From: Spirochaetota bacterium
Lineage (GTDB): Bacteria > Spirochaetota > Spirochaetia > Sphaerochaetales > Sphaerochaetaceae
Length of the DNA: 64,000 nt
Reading direction: 5' to 3'
Assembly (NCBI GenBank): GCA_023401595.1
Contig: JAEXDQ010000036.1
Coordinates: 62,001 to 126,000 of the forward strand
Of this stretch, positions 8,010-17,720 are shown piece by piece; the stretch's first letter is position 1; each line of letters starts with the position of its first letter. The translations under genes were made by a program, and so were the position numbers. Below the pieces are notes generated by a model that was given only the letters and a program-made list of their open reading frames with translations, had not been told where the DNA came from and did not search any database.

Positions 8010-10262
8010 TCAGCCGACAGGACCATCCAAATACTTGCTCGCGGTCAGATAACTGCCGCCAGCGCCGATAGCCTTGCCATCGACCTTGACCACCCCGGCT
8101 TCCGTATACAACGGCATGGCGAAGAAATGGTCGGGCTTTACATAGCACTTCTCATCCTGAGGCACTTCAAAGCCTTCCGGCTCCAAAATGGTCCCGACCT
8201 CGAACTGGGGTGCGAAAAGCACCTCGCAGGTGGTATGCGGTTCCGCATCAGGGTCGCTGGCGGCCAACAGCATGCCGCGGCTTTTCACCCCGCGGAAATT
8301 GGCGGGTTTGAGGTTGCTCACCACGACGATGTGTTTGTCCATCAGCTCATCGACGGTATAGTACGGTACGATGCTCGATACGATAGTCCGGGGCTCGGCT
8401 TCCCCGCAATCCAAAGTAAGGATATACAGGATATCCCCGTTAGGATGCTTCTCTACGTTCACGACCTTCGCGACCTTCAGAACCACGCGCCGCACGAACT
8501 GCTGCGCCACGGTCTCATCCGCAGGAACTGCGCCCTGGGGAGCGTTCTTCACTGTATCGGGCATCTTTTTCTCCTTATGCTCATCTTGTTGTCTTTTCTC
8601 TTTTTCGGCGCGTTCACTCTGGGAGCCGCTATACCGTTCGCGAAGCTCATCGATCAATGAGTCGTCGAGCTTGGTAAACAAGTAATCGACCTCGCCGATC
8701 GCATCGATACCTGTGAACGTGGACAGCTGGGGCCACCGGTCGCCGGAACAACCGAGCCAGCTCAACAGCTTGCCGGACGCCACGGGCATATACGGCTCGA
8801 TCATGATCGCCAGGTCATGTATCAGGTAGACCAAGGTGCGGAGCAATGAAGCCGCGGCCTCTGGGTCTTCCGTTCTCTTTTTCCAAGGCTCTCCATCCTG
8901 GAACGCCTTGTTCCCCATCGATGAAAGCGCGAATATCTGTCTGAGGGCTTCACGCTCCTCAGCATGCTCGAGAAGATCGGTAATCACTGTCTCCTGATCG
9001 ATGATCGCCTTCGCCAGCGTCTGGTCGATACGTCCTTGCGGCAGCCTGCCGTCATAAAAACGCTTGACGAACGTCAAGGTCCTGTTGACCAGGTTGGAAA
9101 GGTTGCCGATCAGCTCGCCGTTGACCTTCTCCTGGAAATCCTTCCATGTGAAAGTAACGTCGCTCTTTTCAGGACGGTTGTAGTACATGTAGAAACGCCA
9201 GACATCGGCGGGGATGCCGGTCTCCTGCACATCGTTGCCGAAAATCCCGATGCCCTTGCTCTTCGAGAACTTGCCGCCTTCATAATTGAGGTATTCAGTG
9301 GAACTCATGTGGTGCAGCATCGTCCACCTTTCCCCGGCGGCCAGCAACGTCGAAGGGAAGATGACCGTATGAAACGGGATGTTGTCTTTTCCAATGAACT
9401 GGAACAGCTCCACTTCATCAGGATTCTTCCACCAGGTCTTCCATTGGTCGGTATAACCGGCGGTAATCGAAATATAGCCGATGGGAGCGTCGAACCAGAC
9501 GTAGAAGACCTTGTCCTCGAACCCCGGCTTGGGAACGGGAATCCCCCATTTCAAATCCCTGGTGATGCAACGCTCCTTCAAGCCGTCGCGAATCCATGAC
9601 CTTGTCATCTGCACGGCGTTTTTCGCCCAGAACCCCTTCTCGCTCGCTTCATCCATCCACTTCTCAAGCAACGGAAGAGCCTTCGGCAGGTTCAGGTAGA
9701 GGTGCCGGGTCCTACGTACCTCGGGCCTGGTACCGCAGACGCCGCACCGGGGCTCGATCAGCTCCGTCGGCTCCAGCAGGGACTGGCAGCTATCGCACTG
9801 GTCTCCCCGCGCGTCGGTACTCCCGCAATGCGGGCACGTCCCCTCGACATATCTGTCGGCGAGAAAACGCTGGCAATTGGGACAATAGAGCTGCTCGATC
9901 TCCTTTTCCTCGATATACCCGGCGGCGTCGACCTCCTTGAATATCCCCTGCACTATCTCAGTCTGAATCGGATCGGAAGTCCGGCCGAAACGATCGAAGG
10001 CGATGTTGAACCAATTGTAGATATCGCGGTGGATCACATGGTAACGGTCGCAAAGCTCACGAGGAGAGACTCCCTCCTGCAAAGCCCTGGTCTCCGAAGC
10101 GGTCCCGTACTCATCGGTACCGCAGACATACAGGGTATCATACCCACGGGAACGGCAGAAGCGGGCGAACGCATCGGCGGAAAGCACTTGGGTCAGGTTG
10201 CCGAGGTGCGGAATATTGTTCACATACGGTAATGCGGAGGTAATCAGTCTTCGTTTTTTCAT
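8010..10262 (-). CDS. metG: Methionine-tRNA ligase with C-terminal tRNA-binding domain
   Basis: 750 residues. Class I signatures: PHLGN at 18-22 and KFSKSKG at 331-337. Four CxxC pairs between residues 127 and 176 form two zinc knuckles, as in the E. coli-type enzyme. A charged linker (about 570-600) leads to an OB-fold EMAPII/Arc1p-like domain (VVLKVAKVVNVEKHPNGD, NLKPANFRGVKSRGMLLAAS). The start at 10262 is set by homology to MKKRRLITSALPYVNN. A strong promoter ends only nine bases before this ATG, so the mRNA may have almost no leader. Confidence 0.96.
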   Translation of the reverse strand: MKKRRLITSALPYVNNIPHLGNLTQVLSADAFARFCRSRGYDTLYVCGTDEYGTASETRALQEGVSPRELCDRYHVIHRDIYNWFNIAFDRFGRTSDPIQTEIVQGIFKEVDAAGYIEEKEIEQLYCPNCQRFLADRYVEGTCPHCGSTDARGDQCDSCQSLLEPTELIEPRCGVCGTRPEVRRTRHLYLNLPKALPLLEKWMDEASEKGFWAKNAVQMTRSWIRDGLKERCITRDLKWGIPVPKPGFEDKVFYVWFDAPIGYISITAGYTDQWKTWWKNPDEVELFQFIGKDNIPFHTVIFPSTLLAAGERWTMLHHMSSTEYLNYEGGKFSKSKGIGIFGNDVQETGIPADVWRFYMYYNRPEKSDVTFTWKDFQEKVNGELIGNLSNLVNRTLTFVKRFYDGRLPQGRIDQTLAKAIIDQETVITDLLEHAEEREALRQIFALSSMGNKAFQDGEPWKKRTEDPEAAASLLRTLVYLIHDLAIMIEPYMPVASGKLLSWLGCSGDRWPQLSTFTGIDAIGEVDYLFTKLDDSLIDELRERYSGSQSERAEKEKRQQDEHKEKKMPDTVKNAPQGAVPADETVAQQFVRRVVLKVAKVVNVEKHPNGDILYILTLDCGEAEPRTIVSSIVPYYTVDELMDKHIVVVSNLKPANFRGVKSRGMLLAASDPDAEPHTTCEVLFAPQFEVGTILEPEGFEVPQDEKCYVKPDHFFAMPLYTEAGVVKVDGKAIGAGGSYLTASKYLDGPVG

Positions 10263-10271
10263 AGTCCGTCC

Positions 10272-10300
10272 ATCATAGCCCTCCGCCGACCTTTTTTCAA
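10272..10300 (-). promoter_or_regulatory. Promoter of metG, nearly leaderless
   Basis: On the minus strand TTGAAA (10300-10295), exactly 17 bases, TATGAT (10277-10272), then nine bases to the ATG at 10262. The expected transcription start falls within about three bases of the start codon. Confidence 0.65.
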
Positions 10301-10349
10301 TATCCATAAGGCGGATACATCGCATATGCCGGAGAAGACGTCCAGACCG

Positions 10350-13300
10350 CTAACGCAACGCCCAATCCACCCCGATTCCCAGAAGAATCTGCGTCTCGGC
10401 AGCGCCGAAGAACTCGCCGCCCAGCTTCAGGTCGAGGGCCAGCCGGCCGGTACCGATACGCAGGCCGCCGCGCAATACGAGAGAATCCACGCCCCCCTGG
10501 GTGACGGCGGATTGGAAGGAAGCCTCCTCTCCGATGAAATTCGCGGTGGAGCGGAAGGCGTCCTGCAGAAGCTCATGCCGCCAAAGGGCGAGCAGGTCGA
10601 AGGACATGGAACTCCCCTCGCTTTCCCAACCATAGTCCACATGAAATCCCGCGAAGAGGGACAACAAGTTGTAGGAGCCTTCTTCCACGACGAGACGGGT
10701 GGAGCCCTCCCCCGTTTCCGCAATCGCAGGACGGCGCAGGAAATCGTATTCCAATCTGGCTATCGGTCCAATTCCACATCCGCCGACATGCCAATCCAGG
10801 CCGAAATCCAAGGAAGCGCCCGCTCCCAAGGCCGTCCAGCCGCCATTGTTCCGTCGTTCGAAGCCATTGATGCGGATCTCACGGGCGAAAGCGTTACGTT
10901 CGACCTCGAAATTCGCCTGTGCGGAGAGATAGAACGGAGATTCGGTATGGTATATCGCATGAAAGCCCAAGGAGAACGCGTTGCCATGGTTCGACCCCTG
11001 AACGGCAGTGTCGCGATAGCCGTAAGAGGCATGGAACCCTAGCGCCGAACCGTTTCTCCAAACATGGTCCATACCGGCCAGCACGCTTATGCCAAAGCTC
11101 TTCCAATCTGCGGAACGGCCGTTCTTCCAAGAAACGGAGGCGTCCGACCAGGCGCGCCACCCGTCGCGGAGGGGAACGGACGTTTCAAGCAGATGACGGG
11201 ATACGGACAGGTTCAGCTCCCGGCGATACGACTGCCATACGAGACTGAGGATATCGTAGCTTTGCGCGGACAATTCGGGAAGTCCCGCGGATATCTCACC
11301 GCCGTCCACGGCTGAAAAATCCAAGGCGGCGAAGAGTTCCTTCATATCCCCTTGCGCATTCCGGGAGAGTTCATCCAGAACCAGACCGACGCTCCGGCCC
11401 GTCTCTCCGGCGGCGTATCGGCTATAGGGGCGCTCTTGCCGGACCACATCGACCGTCGGCGATGCGGAGACGGCGCTTCCAAGGGTGAATTCCAACGTCG
11501 GAGAGATACCGGACGTCAGCTCTACCGATGAGAAATCGCCGGTCACAGTACCGTCGCCGCGCAGCGTGACCGCGGTCTCAGGCTCGATCCGACCCGTCGT
11601 ATAATAATCCTGCAACGGGGTGAGCCGCCATGTACCGTCCAGAGTCGCGGCGTCGGCTACCACGCCGGCGACCTCACCTTGCGCATTGAAGCCCGTCTCA
11701 AATGTAGCGGACGCACCGTTGGTGAAGGACTCCGCGACCGACGCGCCTCTGCCGTTCGATAATCCGAAAAGGGCGAGGCGGCCCTCGTTTTCCAGCCGGT
11801 ACACCTCGACGGGGCCCGTCACCTGCAGATACCCCGCGGCGAGGGACATGTCCAGGCTTTCCAATCCATGGATACCACCGTCGAAGACCATGGAAAAATC
11901 CTCGTCGGCCACAGGGGCGGCAGCCGTATCATGATCGACGGTCAGGCCGAAGGCCAGCGCCGTATGGAGATCGGCGCTTGAGCCTTCGTATTGTATCAGA
12001 GGGTTCTCCGGATTCCACAGGGAGACCAAATCGCCGCTGACGCTCGCTCCGGAAAGGAAATTGATGTTCTGCACCAAGGCGTTCTCCGAAATATATATCG
12101 AAGAGGACGCCCCCGACAGCCGGCCGCCGACATCGAACCTCTTCACCAGGGGGCCGTCGAGATTCAGCTCGTATCCATCGGAATCGGAACCATCCGATAC
12201 CTGATAATCGTCAGGATCACCATATTGGCTCGTATACATCCATGAACCGCGATACTCCAGGTCATCGCCAATCACATTGCGGCCGAAATCGAAACGGGCG
12301 CCGATCCCCCCCCTCTCCCAACGCCAGGATATCCCCGTCGCTCAGAATTTCCTGATCCTTACCGTAGGATACGAGCAGACCAGTCCCATGGCCCCCGTTC
12401 GCCGTGACACGGACGTCCTTCACAAGCCTGAGGGTGTTGCCGCTGCCATCGACGCGAATCCCGGTTCCCGCGGTCCCGTCCGCCAGCAGATCCGCGGCCT
12501 GTGTGATATCGTTCCGTTTCCCATAGACATGCAGTCCGACGCCCAGGGAAGAGGTGTTCGCCATTTCTTCGATGTAATGAGTCCCCGCTTCATCCCTACC
12601 GAAGAATCCATTGGCGTTGACGATGGTCCCGTCGTCGCCGTAGACCGAACGTCCGTAGAAATTCCGGCGGTCCAGCTCATAGCCGATATCCTGCAGCACC
12701 GCCAGCTCAGCCTCCATGAGCGTGGTATAGTTGCGGTAGTACTGATGGCTCATCAATCCCCGCTCAAGCTCGATATGGGAAAGCTCCGGATATGCTTGAA
12801 CCCCGTCAGGCTCAAACCCCTCGATGGTCAGTCCATTCTCCATGGCGCCGTCCAGGACCTCAGAGACATGCTCTCCCTTGAACACGACCCTGCTCTGGGT
12901 AAACCATCCGACGATGAAAACATTTTCATGCGTTCCATCGTCAAATTTCTCATCGAGCAGCTCCATCCCAGGTTCGAGACGCGTCCCGTACCGGTCATAC
13001 AGATGGGAGTCCCATTCGCTTGTCCTCCTGATATCGAAACGGCCGGGCGAAAGCTTGAACTGGTCTGCGAACGACGTGATTCCCAACGCATGCCCCACCT
13101 CATGGAAGACCACGGGCATCGGTTCCCACCTACCGCTGAGAGGAATCGGATAGGGATGCTCGGAGGTTGAGAAATCCAAAAGACCGATCCGCATCCGAGC
13201 GGGGACCTCCATTTGAAGCCCGGATATGATGCTGTCAGCGACCGCGGTATGCGGTCGGCCGGAATTCGGTTGACTCCATACGTCCGCGTTTCCGAGATTG

Positions 13301-13653
13301 TACGTACCGACATTGATGAGAACAGGGCTGTCGTTGCAGCTCCCCGGCCCCAGGATCTCGCCCCAGAGCCCGACGGCTCCCATGACTTCGTCCTTCAGCT
13401 CCGGACTGAGCGTCCAGGGGGATAGGTTCGGATTCGAAGCGTTTTCAAACTCATCGTAACGCTCGCCCTCGTCGAAGAAGCGCACGTTGAACATCGGCTT
13501 GCCCGAAGGAGCAAAAGAAAGCCTTGTCTCTCCGGTGCAGAGGGCCGTAGCCGGCGAGAACATGACGGCCATCGCCAGCAAGAAACGGAGGTATGCGAAG
13601 GCCCTCCTGCGGATGTTACGATTCGGCCCATTGTTTTTCTGCGGTATACCCAT
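10350..13653 (-). pseudogene. Zinc metalloprotease-autotransporter, frame broken at a G8 tract
   Basis: Two abutting frames (13653-12262 and 12275-10350) join into one 1,100-residue protein if one G is removed from the eight G at 12313-12306. N-terminus: basic region and signal peptide, then a metalloprotease domain with HEVGHALG (His184, Glu185, His188), a possible third ligand His293 in ELSHIE, a Met-turn-like GLMS and MEAELAVLQDIGYEL. A repetitive passenger (about 340-790) follows, then an autotransporter beta-barrel ending LLGIGVDWALR. Restored reading across the junction (GEGGIGARFDFGRNVIGDD) is typical passenger sequence. It may be a phase-variable gene in the OFF state, a real pseudogene, or a sequencing error. 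Confidence 0.8.
12306..12313 (-). repeat. Homopolymer G8 tract within the autotransporter gene
   Basis: Eight consecutive C on the plus strand (G on the coding strand) at about codon 447. Seven G would restore the frame; eight lead to a stop within 20 codons. It is the longest G/C run I noticed in the window. Confidence 0.9.
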
Positions 13654-13661
13654 GGGATGGG

Positions 13662-13688
13662 ATTATATCTTTGGGCAAAAGATGTCAA
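13662..13688 (-). promoter_or_regulatory. Promoter of the autotransporter gene
   Basis: Perfect TTGACA (13688-13683) and TATAAT (13667-13662) on the minus strand, with a short 15-base spacer. The ATG follows eight bases after the -10 box and no Shine-Dalgarno site is present, implying a leaderless or near-leaderless mRNA. Confidence 0.6.
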
Positions 13689-13902
13689 GGCCGACGCACA
13701 ACCCATACCGCAGTCCGAAAGCGAAAGCCGCAGAAGTTCCTTGACCATGGCCCGCTATGGAATATACATTGTAGACTGTGCCGTCATTGTAGGCGACTTG
13801 TTATCGAAGTATCCTGTCGGCACGAATCATGAAGGACGCCAGCGCGCCTGCCTTCGTCCAAAGGGCATGTATGGCAGCGAAGAGCGTCCGGTAGGAGAAG
13901 AG

Positions 13903-14898
13903 ATGGAGGAGAACAACAGACAATCTTCCTCACGCAAGCATTTCCGTGTCAGTCCGAAGCTCATACTCGGAGTCATCGGAGTACTTGTCCTGATAGCCCT
14001 GGTCATGAGCAGTTTCTTTGTGGTGGACCAGACTGAACAGGCGGTGGTCTTGCGGCTGGGCAAGTACAACAGGACCGTGGGGCCCGGTCTCCAGACGAAG
14101 CTGCCGTTCGGCATCGACGTGAACTACAACGTCCCGACCCAGATCGTGCAGACCATGACGTTCGGCTATCGTTCATCGAATCAGGTGGTGACGAATCCCC
14201 TGCTCAACGCGGCGGATTATCCGCGCGAATCGGTCATGCTCACCGGGGATCTCAACATTATCGACGTCGAATGGATCGTACAGTACAAGATTGAAGATCC
14301 CGCGGCCTGGCTGTTCAACGTACAGGACAGGGATACGACGATTCGGGATATCAGCCAGTCCGTCATGAACCAGCTCGTCGGCGACCTGCCCATACTGTCG
14401 ATCATGACCAATGAACGGACGCGCATCGAAGTCGAGACACAGGAAGCCATGCAGAGAATCTTTGATTCCTACAAGCTTGGAATCAGGGTCGTAACCGTCA
14501 AGCTGCAGAATATCGTCCCGCCTGTCGGCTCGGTGCAGGATGCGTTCGAAGACGTCAACAAGGCGATCCAGGACATGAACAGGCTGATCAACGAGGGCAA
14601 GGAGAGCTACAACAGGGAAATCCCGAGCGCCCAAGGCGAAGCGAACCGGCTCATCCAAATAGCCCAAGGTTACGCCGCCGAACGTGTCAACCAGGCTACC
14701 GGCGACGTCGCCCGGTTCAATTCTGTACGCGAAGCGTATGATCAAAGCAAGGACATCACCAGCATCCGGCTGTATATCGAGACGATGGAGGAGATCATCA
14801 ACGGTGCGGACGGCAACGGCTCCACCGTCATCATCGACAAGAATCTGGAGAACTTCCTCCCGATCGGTTCACTGGACATTCTGGGAGGCGCCAAATGA
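13903..14898 (+). CDS. hflK: HflK, SPFH-domain membrane protease modulator
   Basis: 331 residues from the ATG at 13903 (AGGAGA just upstream). A cytosolic N-tail precedes one membrane segment (LILGVIGVLVLIALVMSSFF), followed by the SPFH/band-7 domain starting VVDQTEQAVVLRLGKYNRTV and a long helical region (NEGKESYNREIPSAQGEANR). With HflC it forms a ring complex around FtsH that modulates membrane-protein degradation. The stop overlaps the hflC start as ATGA, so the pair is translationally coupled. Upstream in-frame codons exist but have no site. Confidence 0.92.
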   Translation: MEENNRQSSSRKHFRVSPKLILGVIGVLVLIALVMSSFFVVDQTEQAVVLRLGKYNRTVGPGLQTKLPFGIDVNYNVPTQIVQTMTFGYRSSNQVVTNPLLNAADYPRESVMLTGDLNIIDVEWIVQYKIEDPAAWLFNVQDRDTTIRDISQSVMNQLVGDLPILSIMTNERTRIEVETQEAMQRIFDSYKLGIRVVTVKLQNIVPPVGSVQDAFEDVNKAIQDMNRLINEGKESYNREIPSAQGEANRLIQIAQGYAAERVNQATGDVARFNSVREAYDQSKDITSIRLYIETMEEIINGADGNGSTVIIDKNLENFLPIGSLDILGGAK

Positions 14899-15875
14899 AA
14901 AAGACTGTAACGGTACTCGTAGTCATCGGAGTCCTGCTCGTCATCTTCCTCTTGCTCGGCCCGTTCTATATCCTCGACGAAGGGGAACAGGCCGTCGTCA
15001 CTCGTTTCGGAAAGATCGTGAACACGGAGACTACCGCGGGCTTGAAGTTCAAGATGCCGGTCATCGACAATGTAGTGAAGTACCCCAAGAAGATACTCTC
15101 CTGGGACGGGGATGCGCAGCGTATCCCGACCAAGGAGAACCAATTCATCTGGGTCGACACCACCGCCCGTTGGAGAATCACCGATCCGGTGAAGTTCTAC
15201 GAAACGGTCAACACCGTCGCAAACGGAAGGTCACGCCTGAACGATGTCCTGGATTCAACGATCCGTACCGTCATCAGCGAGAACTATCTCAATGAAGCGG
15301 TGCGCAATTCCAACCAGATCAATGCGATCAAGGTCGAAGAGCAGGTACAGAACGTAGACAATATCGAAGACGCCGAACGGCTGCGCAACCTGACGGTCAC
15401 TTCGACCCAGCAGGAGACGATCAAGATCGGCCGTGAGGGCTTGTCCCAACGAATGTTCGAGATGGCCTCCGGCTTCACCGACGCCTATGGCATTACGCTG
15501 ATCGACATCGTCATCCGGCAGATCCGCTATAGCGACGACCTGACGCAGAGCGTGTATGAGCGAATGATCAAGGAACGTAACCAGATTGCTGAAACGTATC
15601 GCTCCTATGGCCGTGGACAGCTCGCGCAGTGGCAGGGCAAGACGGAAAACGACAAGAAGACGATCCTTTCCGAGGCGTATGCGAAGTCCGAACAGATCAA
15701 GGGTGTCGCCGACGCCCAGGCTGCCCGGATATATGCGGAGTCCTACGAGGCGGATCCTCAGTTCTTCCAGCTGTGGCGATCGTTGGAATCCTACAAGAAG
15801 ACGATTCCGAACATGGACAAGGTCCTCAGCACAGACATGGAGTACTTTGACCTGATGTACGGCAAACGCAACTAG
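14895..15875 (+). CDS. hflC: HflC, SPFH-domain partner of HflK
   Basis: 326 residues. An N-terminal membrane anchor (VTVLVVIGVLLVIFLLLGPFYIL) is followed by the band-7 domain (DEGEQAVVTRFGKI) and the C-terminal helical part with YRSYGRGQLAQWQGKTENDK and a family-typical end (FFQLWRSLESYKKT). It works with HflK in the periplasm-facing FtsH complex. The operon ends at a strong terminator 75 bases later. Confidence 0.92.
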   Translation: MKKTVTVLVVIGVLLVIFLLLGPFYILDEGEQAVVTRFGKIVNTETTAGLKFKMPVIDNVVKYPKKILSWDGDAQRIPTKENQFIWVDTTARWRITDPVKFYETVNTVANGRSRLNDVLDSTIRTVISENYLNEAVRNSNQINAIKVEEQVQNVDNIEDAERLRNLTVTSTQQETIKIGREGLSQRMFEMASGFTDAYGITLIDIVIRQIRYSDDLTQSVYERMIKERNQIAETYRSYGRGQLAQWQGKTENDKKTILSEAYAKSEQIKGVADAQAARIYAESYEADPQFFQLWRSLESYKKTIPNMDKVLSTDMEYFDLMYGKRN

Positions 15876-15950
15876 TGATGATTTCAGAGGAACCCTCGCG
15901 ATAGCCCGGCATCGGGCGAATCGACGCTAGGGAACGCGGACTTCATCAGG

Positions 15951-15990
15951 GGGGTGTTTCAAAAGTTACATTTTGGAACACCCCTTTTTT
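15951..15990 (+). terminator. Rho-independent terminator after hflKC
   Basis: GGGGTGTTTCAAAA, loop GTTACA, TTTTGGAACACCCC: a 14-bp stem with one G-U pair, followed directly by TTTTTT. Confidence 0.9.
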
Positions 15991-16039
15991 CATCTTCAAG
16001 CCAGGATAGCCGATGGATACCCGTTGCCACCAGCCCCCA

Positions 16040-16068
16040 TTGCATCGCATCCTTTTCCCCCGTATACT
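16040..16068 (+). promoter_or_regulatory. Promoter giving a leaderless HAD-phosphatase mRNA
   Basis: TTGCAT at 16040-16045, exactly 17 bases, TATACT at 16063-16068, then GCGCCC and the ATG at 16075. No ribosome-binding site is present. Confidence 0.65.
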
Positions 16069-16074
16069 GCGCCC

Positions 16075-16797
16075 ATGCACAGCTACCACACCCCATTGCT
16101 CATCGCTTTTGATTTCGATGGAACACTCTATCCGTTACGGCCATACGATAGTGAACAGCGGCTTCTTCTGAAAGCGACGAAGCAAGCGGGAACCTTGAAA
16201 CGGGCAATTGCGAAACGCTCGGTCCTGAAGGACATGAGGGGGATGATGCATCTTGGCGAGTTCACCGACAACTATGTGAAATTCACCCGCGAAGCTCCTG
16301 AAGGGATGCTGGACGAGGTTGTAGACGAGCTATGCGCGCTGGTAGAGCCCGACGCCCTGGAACCGTTGCGTGAGCTGTACGAAACGACGGAAGCGGAGTT
16401 TTGCGTCATCAGCTGCGGAACGGTGAACCTCATAGAAAGATATCTGACCCGAATGGGTGTGCGGGACGCCTTCGGCGACATTACCGGGAAGGTGTTCGAC
16501 ACGGCGGGGGGAAGGCTGACGCTGGACACGATCACCGTCAAGACCCCTCAAGACAAGGTGCAAGTCCTGGACGACGCAATAGGACGTATCGCCGCGACGG
16601 CTGGCGTCAGGCCAAAGACGATCGCGGTCGGAGACGGGCCGACGGACATTCCGATGCTCCGACACGCCGATTTCGGTATCCTCATCGATTGGGACAAGAG
16701 GCCGGCCGACCCCTCAACAAAAAACGGGTTCCCGTACGCAGGGTCAATCAGGGAAGTCCGGGACATCGTCTTGCGATGGCTCCACGACGGAAAATAG
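16075..16797 (+). CDS. HAD-superfamily phosphatase
   Basis: 240 residues. HAD motif I is FDFDGTLYP near residue 12; motif II is FCVISCGTVNLI; motif IV is VGDGPTDIPMLRHADFGI. An inserted helical cap lies between motifs I and II. It resembles phosphoserine phosphatase/MtnX-like enzymes, but the substrate is not evident. The ATG sits six bases after a -10 box, so the transcript is probably leaderless. It is an isolated gene between a terminator and a 380-base gap. Confidence 0.85.
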   Translation: MHSYHTPLLIAFDFDGTLYPLRPYDSEQRLLLKATKQAGTLKRAIAKRSVLKDMRGMMHLGEFTDNYVKFTREAPEGMLDEVVDELCALVEPDALEPLRELYETTEAEFCVISCGTVNLIERYLTRMGVRDAFGDITGKVFDTAGGRLTLDTITVKTPQDKVQVLDDAIGRIAATAGVRPKTIAVGDGPTDIPMLRHADFGILIDWDKRPADPSTKNGFPYAGSIREVRDIVLRWLHDGK

Positions 16798-17002
16798 GGA
16801 ACAAAACAAATTTCCCCTGATGGCACCCGTGATAGCACAGCCCATCCGAACTCTTGAAACAGAACGTGAAAAACACGGCCGACAAGGCCTTCGATGAAAA
16901 TGGCGCAGCCAAGGGCCTTGGGGCGGATAAGAGCTCCCACAGTTTTTCCCCTTGGAGAAAACACGATGCGAAAGACTGAAAAGGGTGTTCCCTAAACTGA
17001 GT

Positions 17003-17038
17003 GCTCAGGTCGCTCAGGTCGCCGAGGTCGCTCAGGTC
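17003..17038. repeat. 9-bp tandem repeat, four units
   Basis: GCTCAGGTC at 17003, 17012 and 17030, with a variant GCCGAGGTC at 17021. The same 9-mer family, read on the other strand, recurs at about 56179-56245. It lies in the 380-base gap after the HAD gene; I see no credible gene there. Confidence 0.7.
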
Positions 17039-17177
17039 AGGAACGATGTGATACGGTTATGTTGGAACGGCAATAGTCTAGCCGACCTTTCCGAAGAGAG
17101 CGTTTGACTTTTGGAGTAATTACATATACCCTTTTATCGTTACCGGCATTGCCATATCCACCATCAAGGAGTTACGC

Positions 17178-17663
17178 TTGGACAAACAGAGGAAGAACCG
17201 CATATGGAAACAAGCTCGTTGTATCCGGTTCTGCCTATGCCTATGCGGCGGCATGGCGTTGTCGTTGGCAATGTCGTGTTCTTCCAGCCCAGCGCAGGAA
17301 GAGCGCCAGCGAACCATGGCGTTGGACTACGGGGTGATCACCGGAAGCATCGCATACCCCGGCAACTATTCCTATACAGATGGAGGCCTGGTGATCGACA
17401 TCTCGTTGACTCAGCATGATTTCGTAGCTGGAACGACGCAAGAGATATCCCACCAGAGGATCAGGAACCCTCAACGCTTTCCCGTGAACTACACGATTCG
17501 TTATGATACGAAGGACATCCTGCCCTACCTGAGGTATTCCATCAGCGTCCAGGTCCGAAGGAGCGGCGAGACGATCCCGTATCTGCAGGCGTCCGAAGAC
17601 GCCTGGGTACTTACAGCGGGCAACAGCGATAAAGCGAATCTGCAATTGGAGGTGCTTCGGTAA
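17178..17663 (+). CDS. YbaY/YscW-family lipoprotein
   Basis: 161 residues. A TTG start is preceded by AAGGAG with six-base spacing. A basic N-terminus and hydrophobic core lead to the lipobox LAMSC, so it is probably an envelope lipoprotein. The mature part follows the YbaY/YscW pattern: GVITGSIAYPG, LVIDISLTQHDF, a P-V-NYTIRYD segment, and YSISVQVRRSGE ending with a beta strand. The family includes pilotin-like chaperones and uncharacterised lipoproteins; no secretion genes are nearby, so the role is unknown. Confidence 0.82.
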   Translation: MDKQRKNRIWKQARCIRFCLCLCGGMALSLAMSCSSSPAQEERQRTMALDYGVITGSIAYPGNYSYTDGGLVIDISLTQHDFVAGTTQEISHQRIRNPQRFPVNYTIRYDTKDILPYLRYSISVQVRRSGETIPYLQASEDAWVLTAGNSDKANLQLEVLR

Positions 17664-17720
17664 AAAAAATACTGCGGCAAACCGCCACCCTCTCTTCTCA
17701 CCCACACGACAGTCATTGAG

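Noticed and set aside
8540..8660. Charged stretch in metG as a frameshift or gene boundary
   Set aside because: The frame is continuous; it is the usual flexible linker between catalytic part and the tRNA-binding domain.
16548..16964. 138-codon minus-strand frame overlapping the HAD phosphatase end and the following gap
   Set aside because: Antisense to a clear HAD gene over most of its length, no site before its ATG, and no recognisable domain; treated as a shadow frame.
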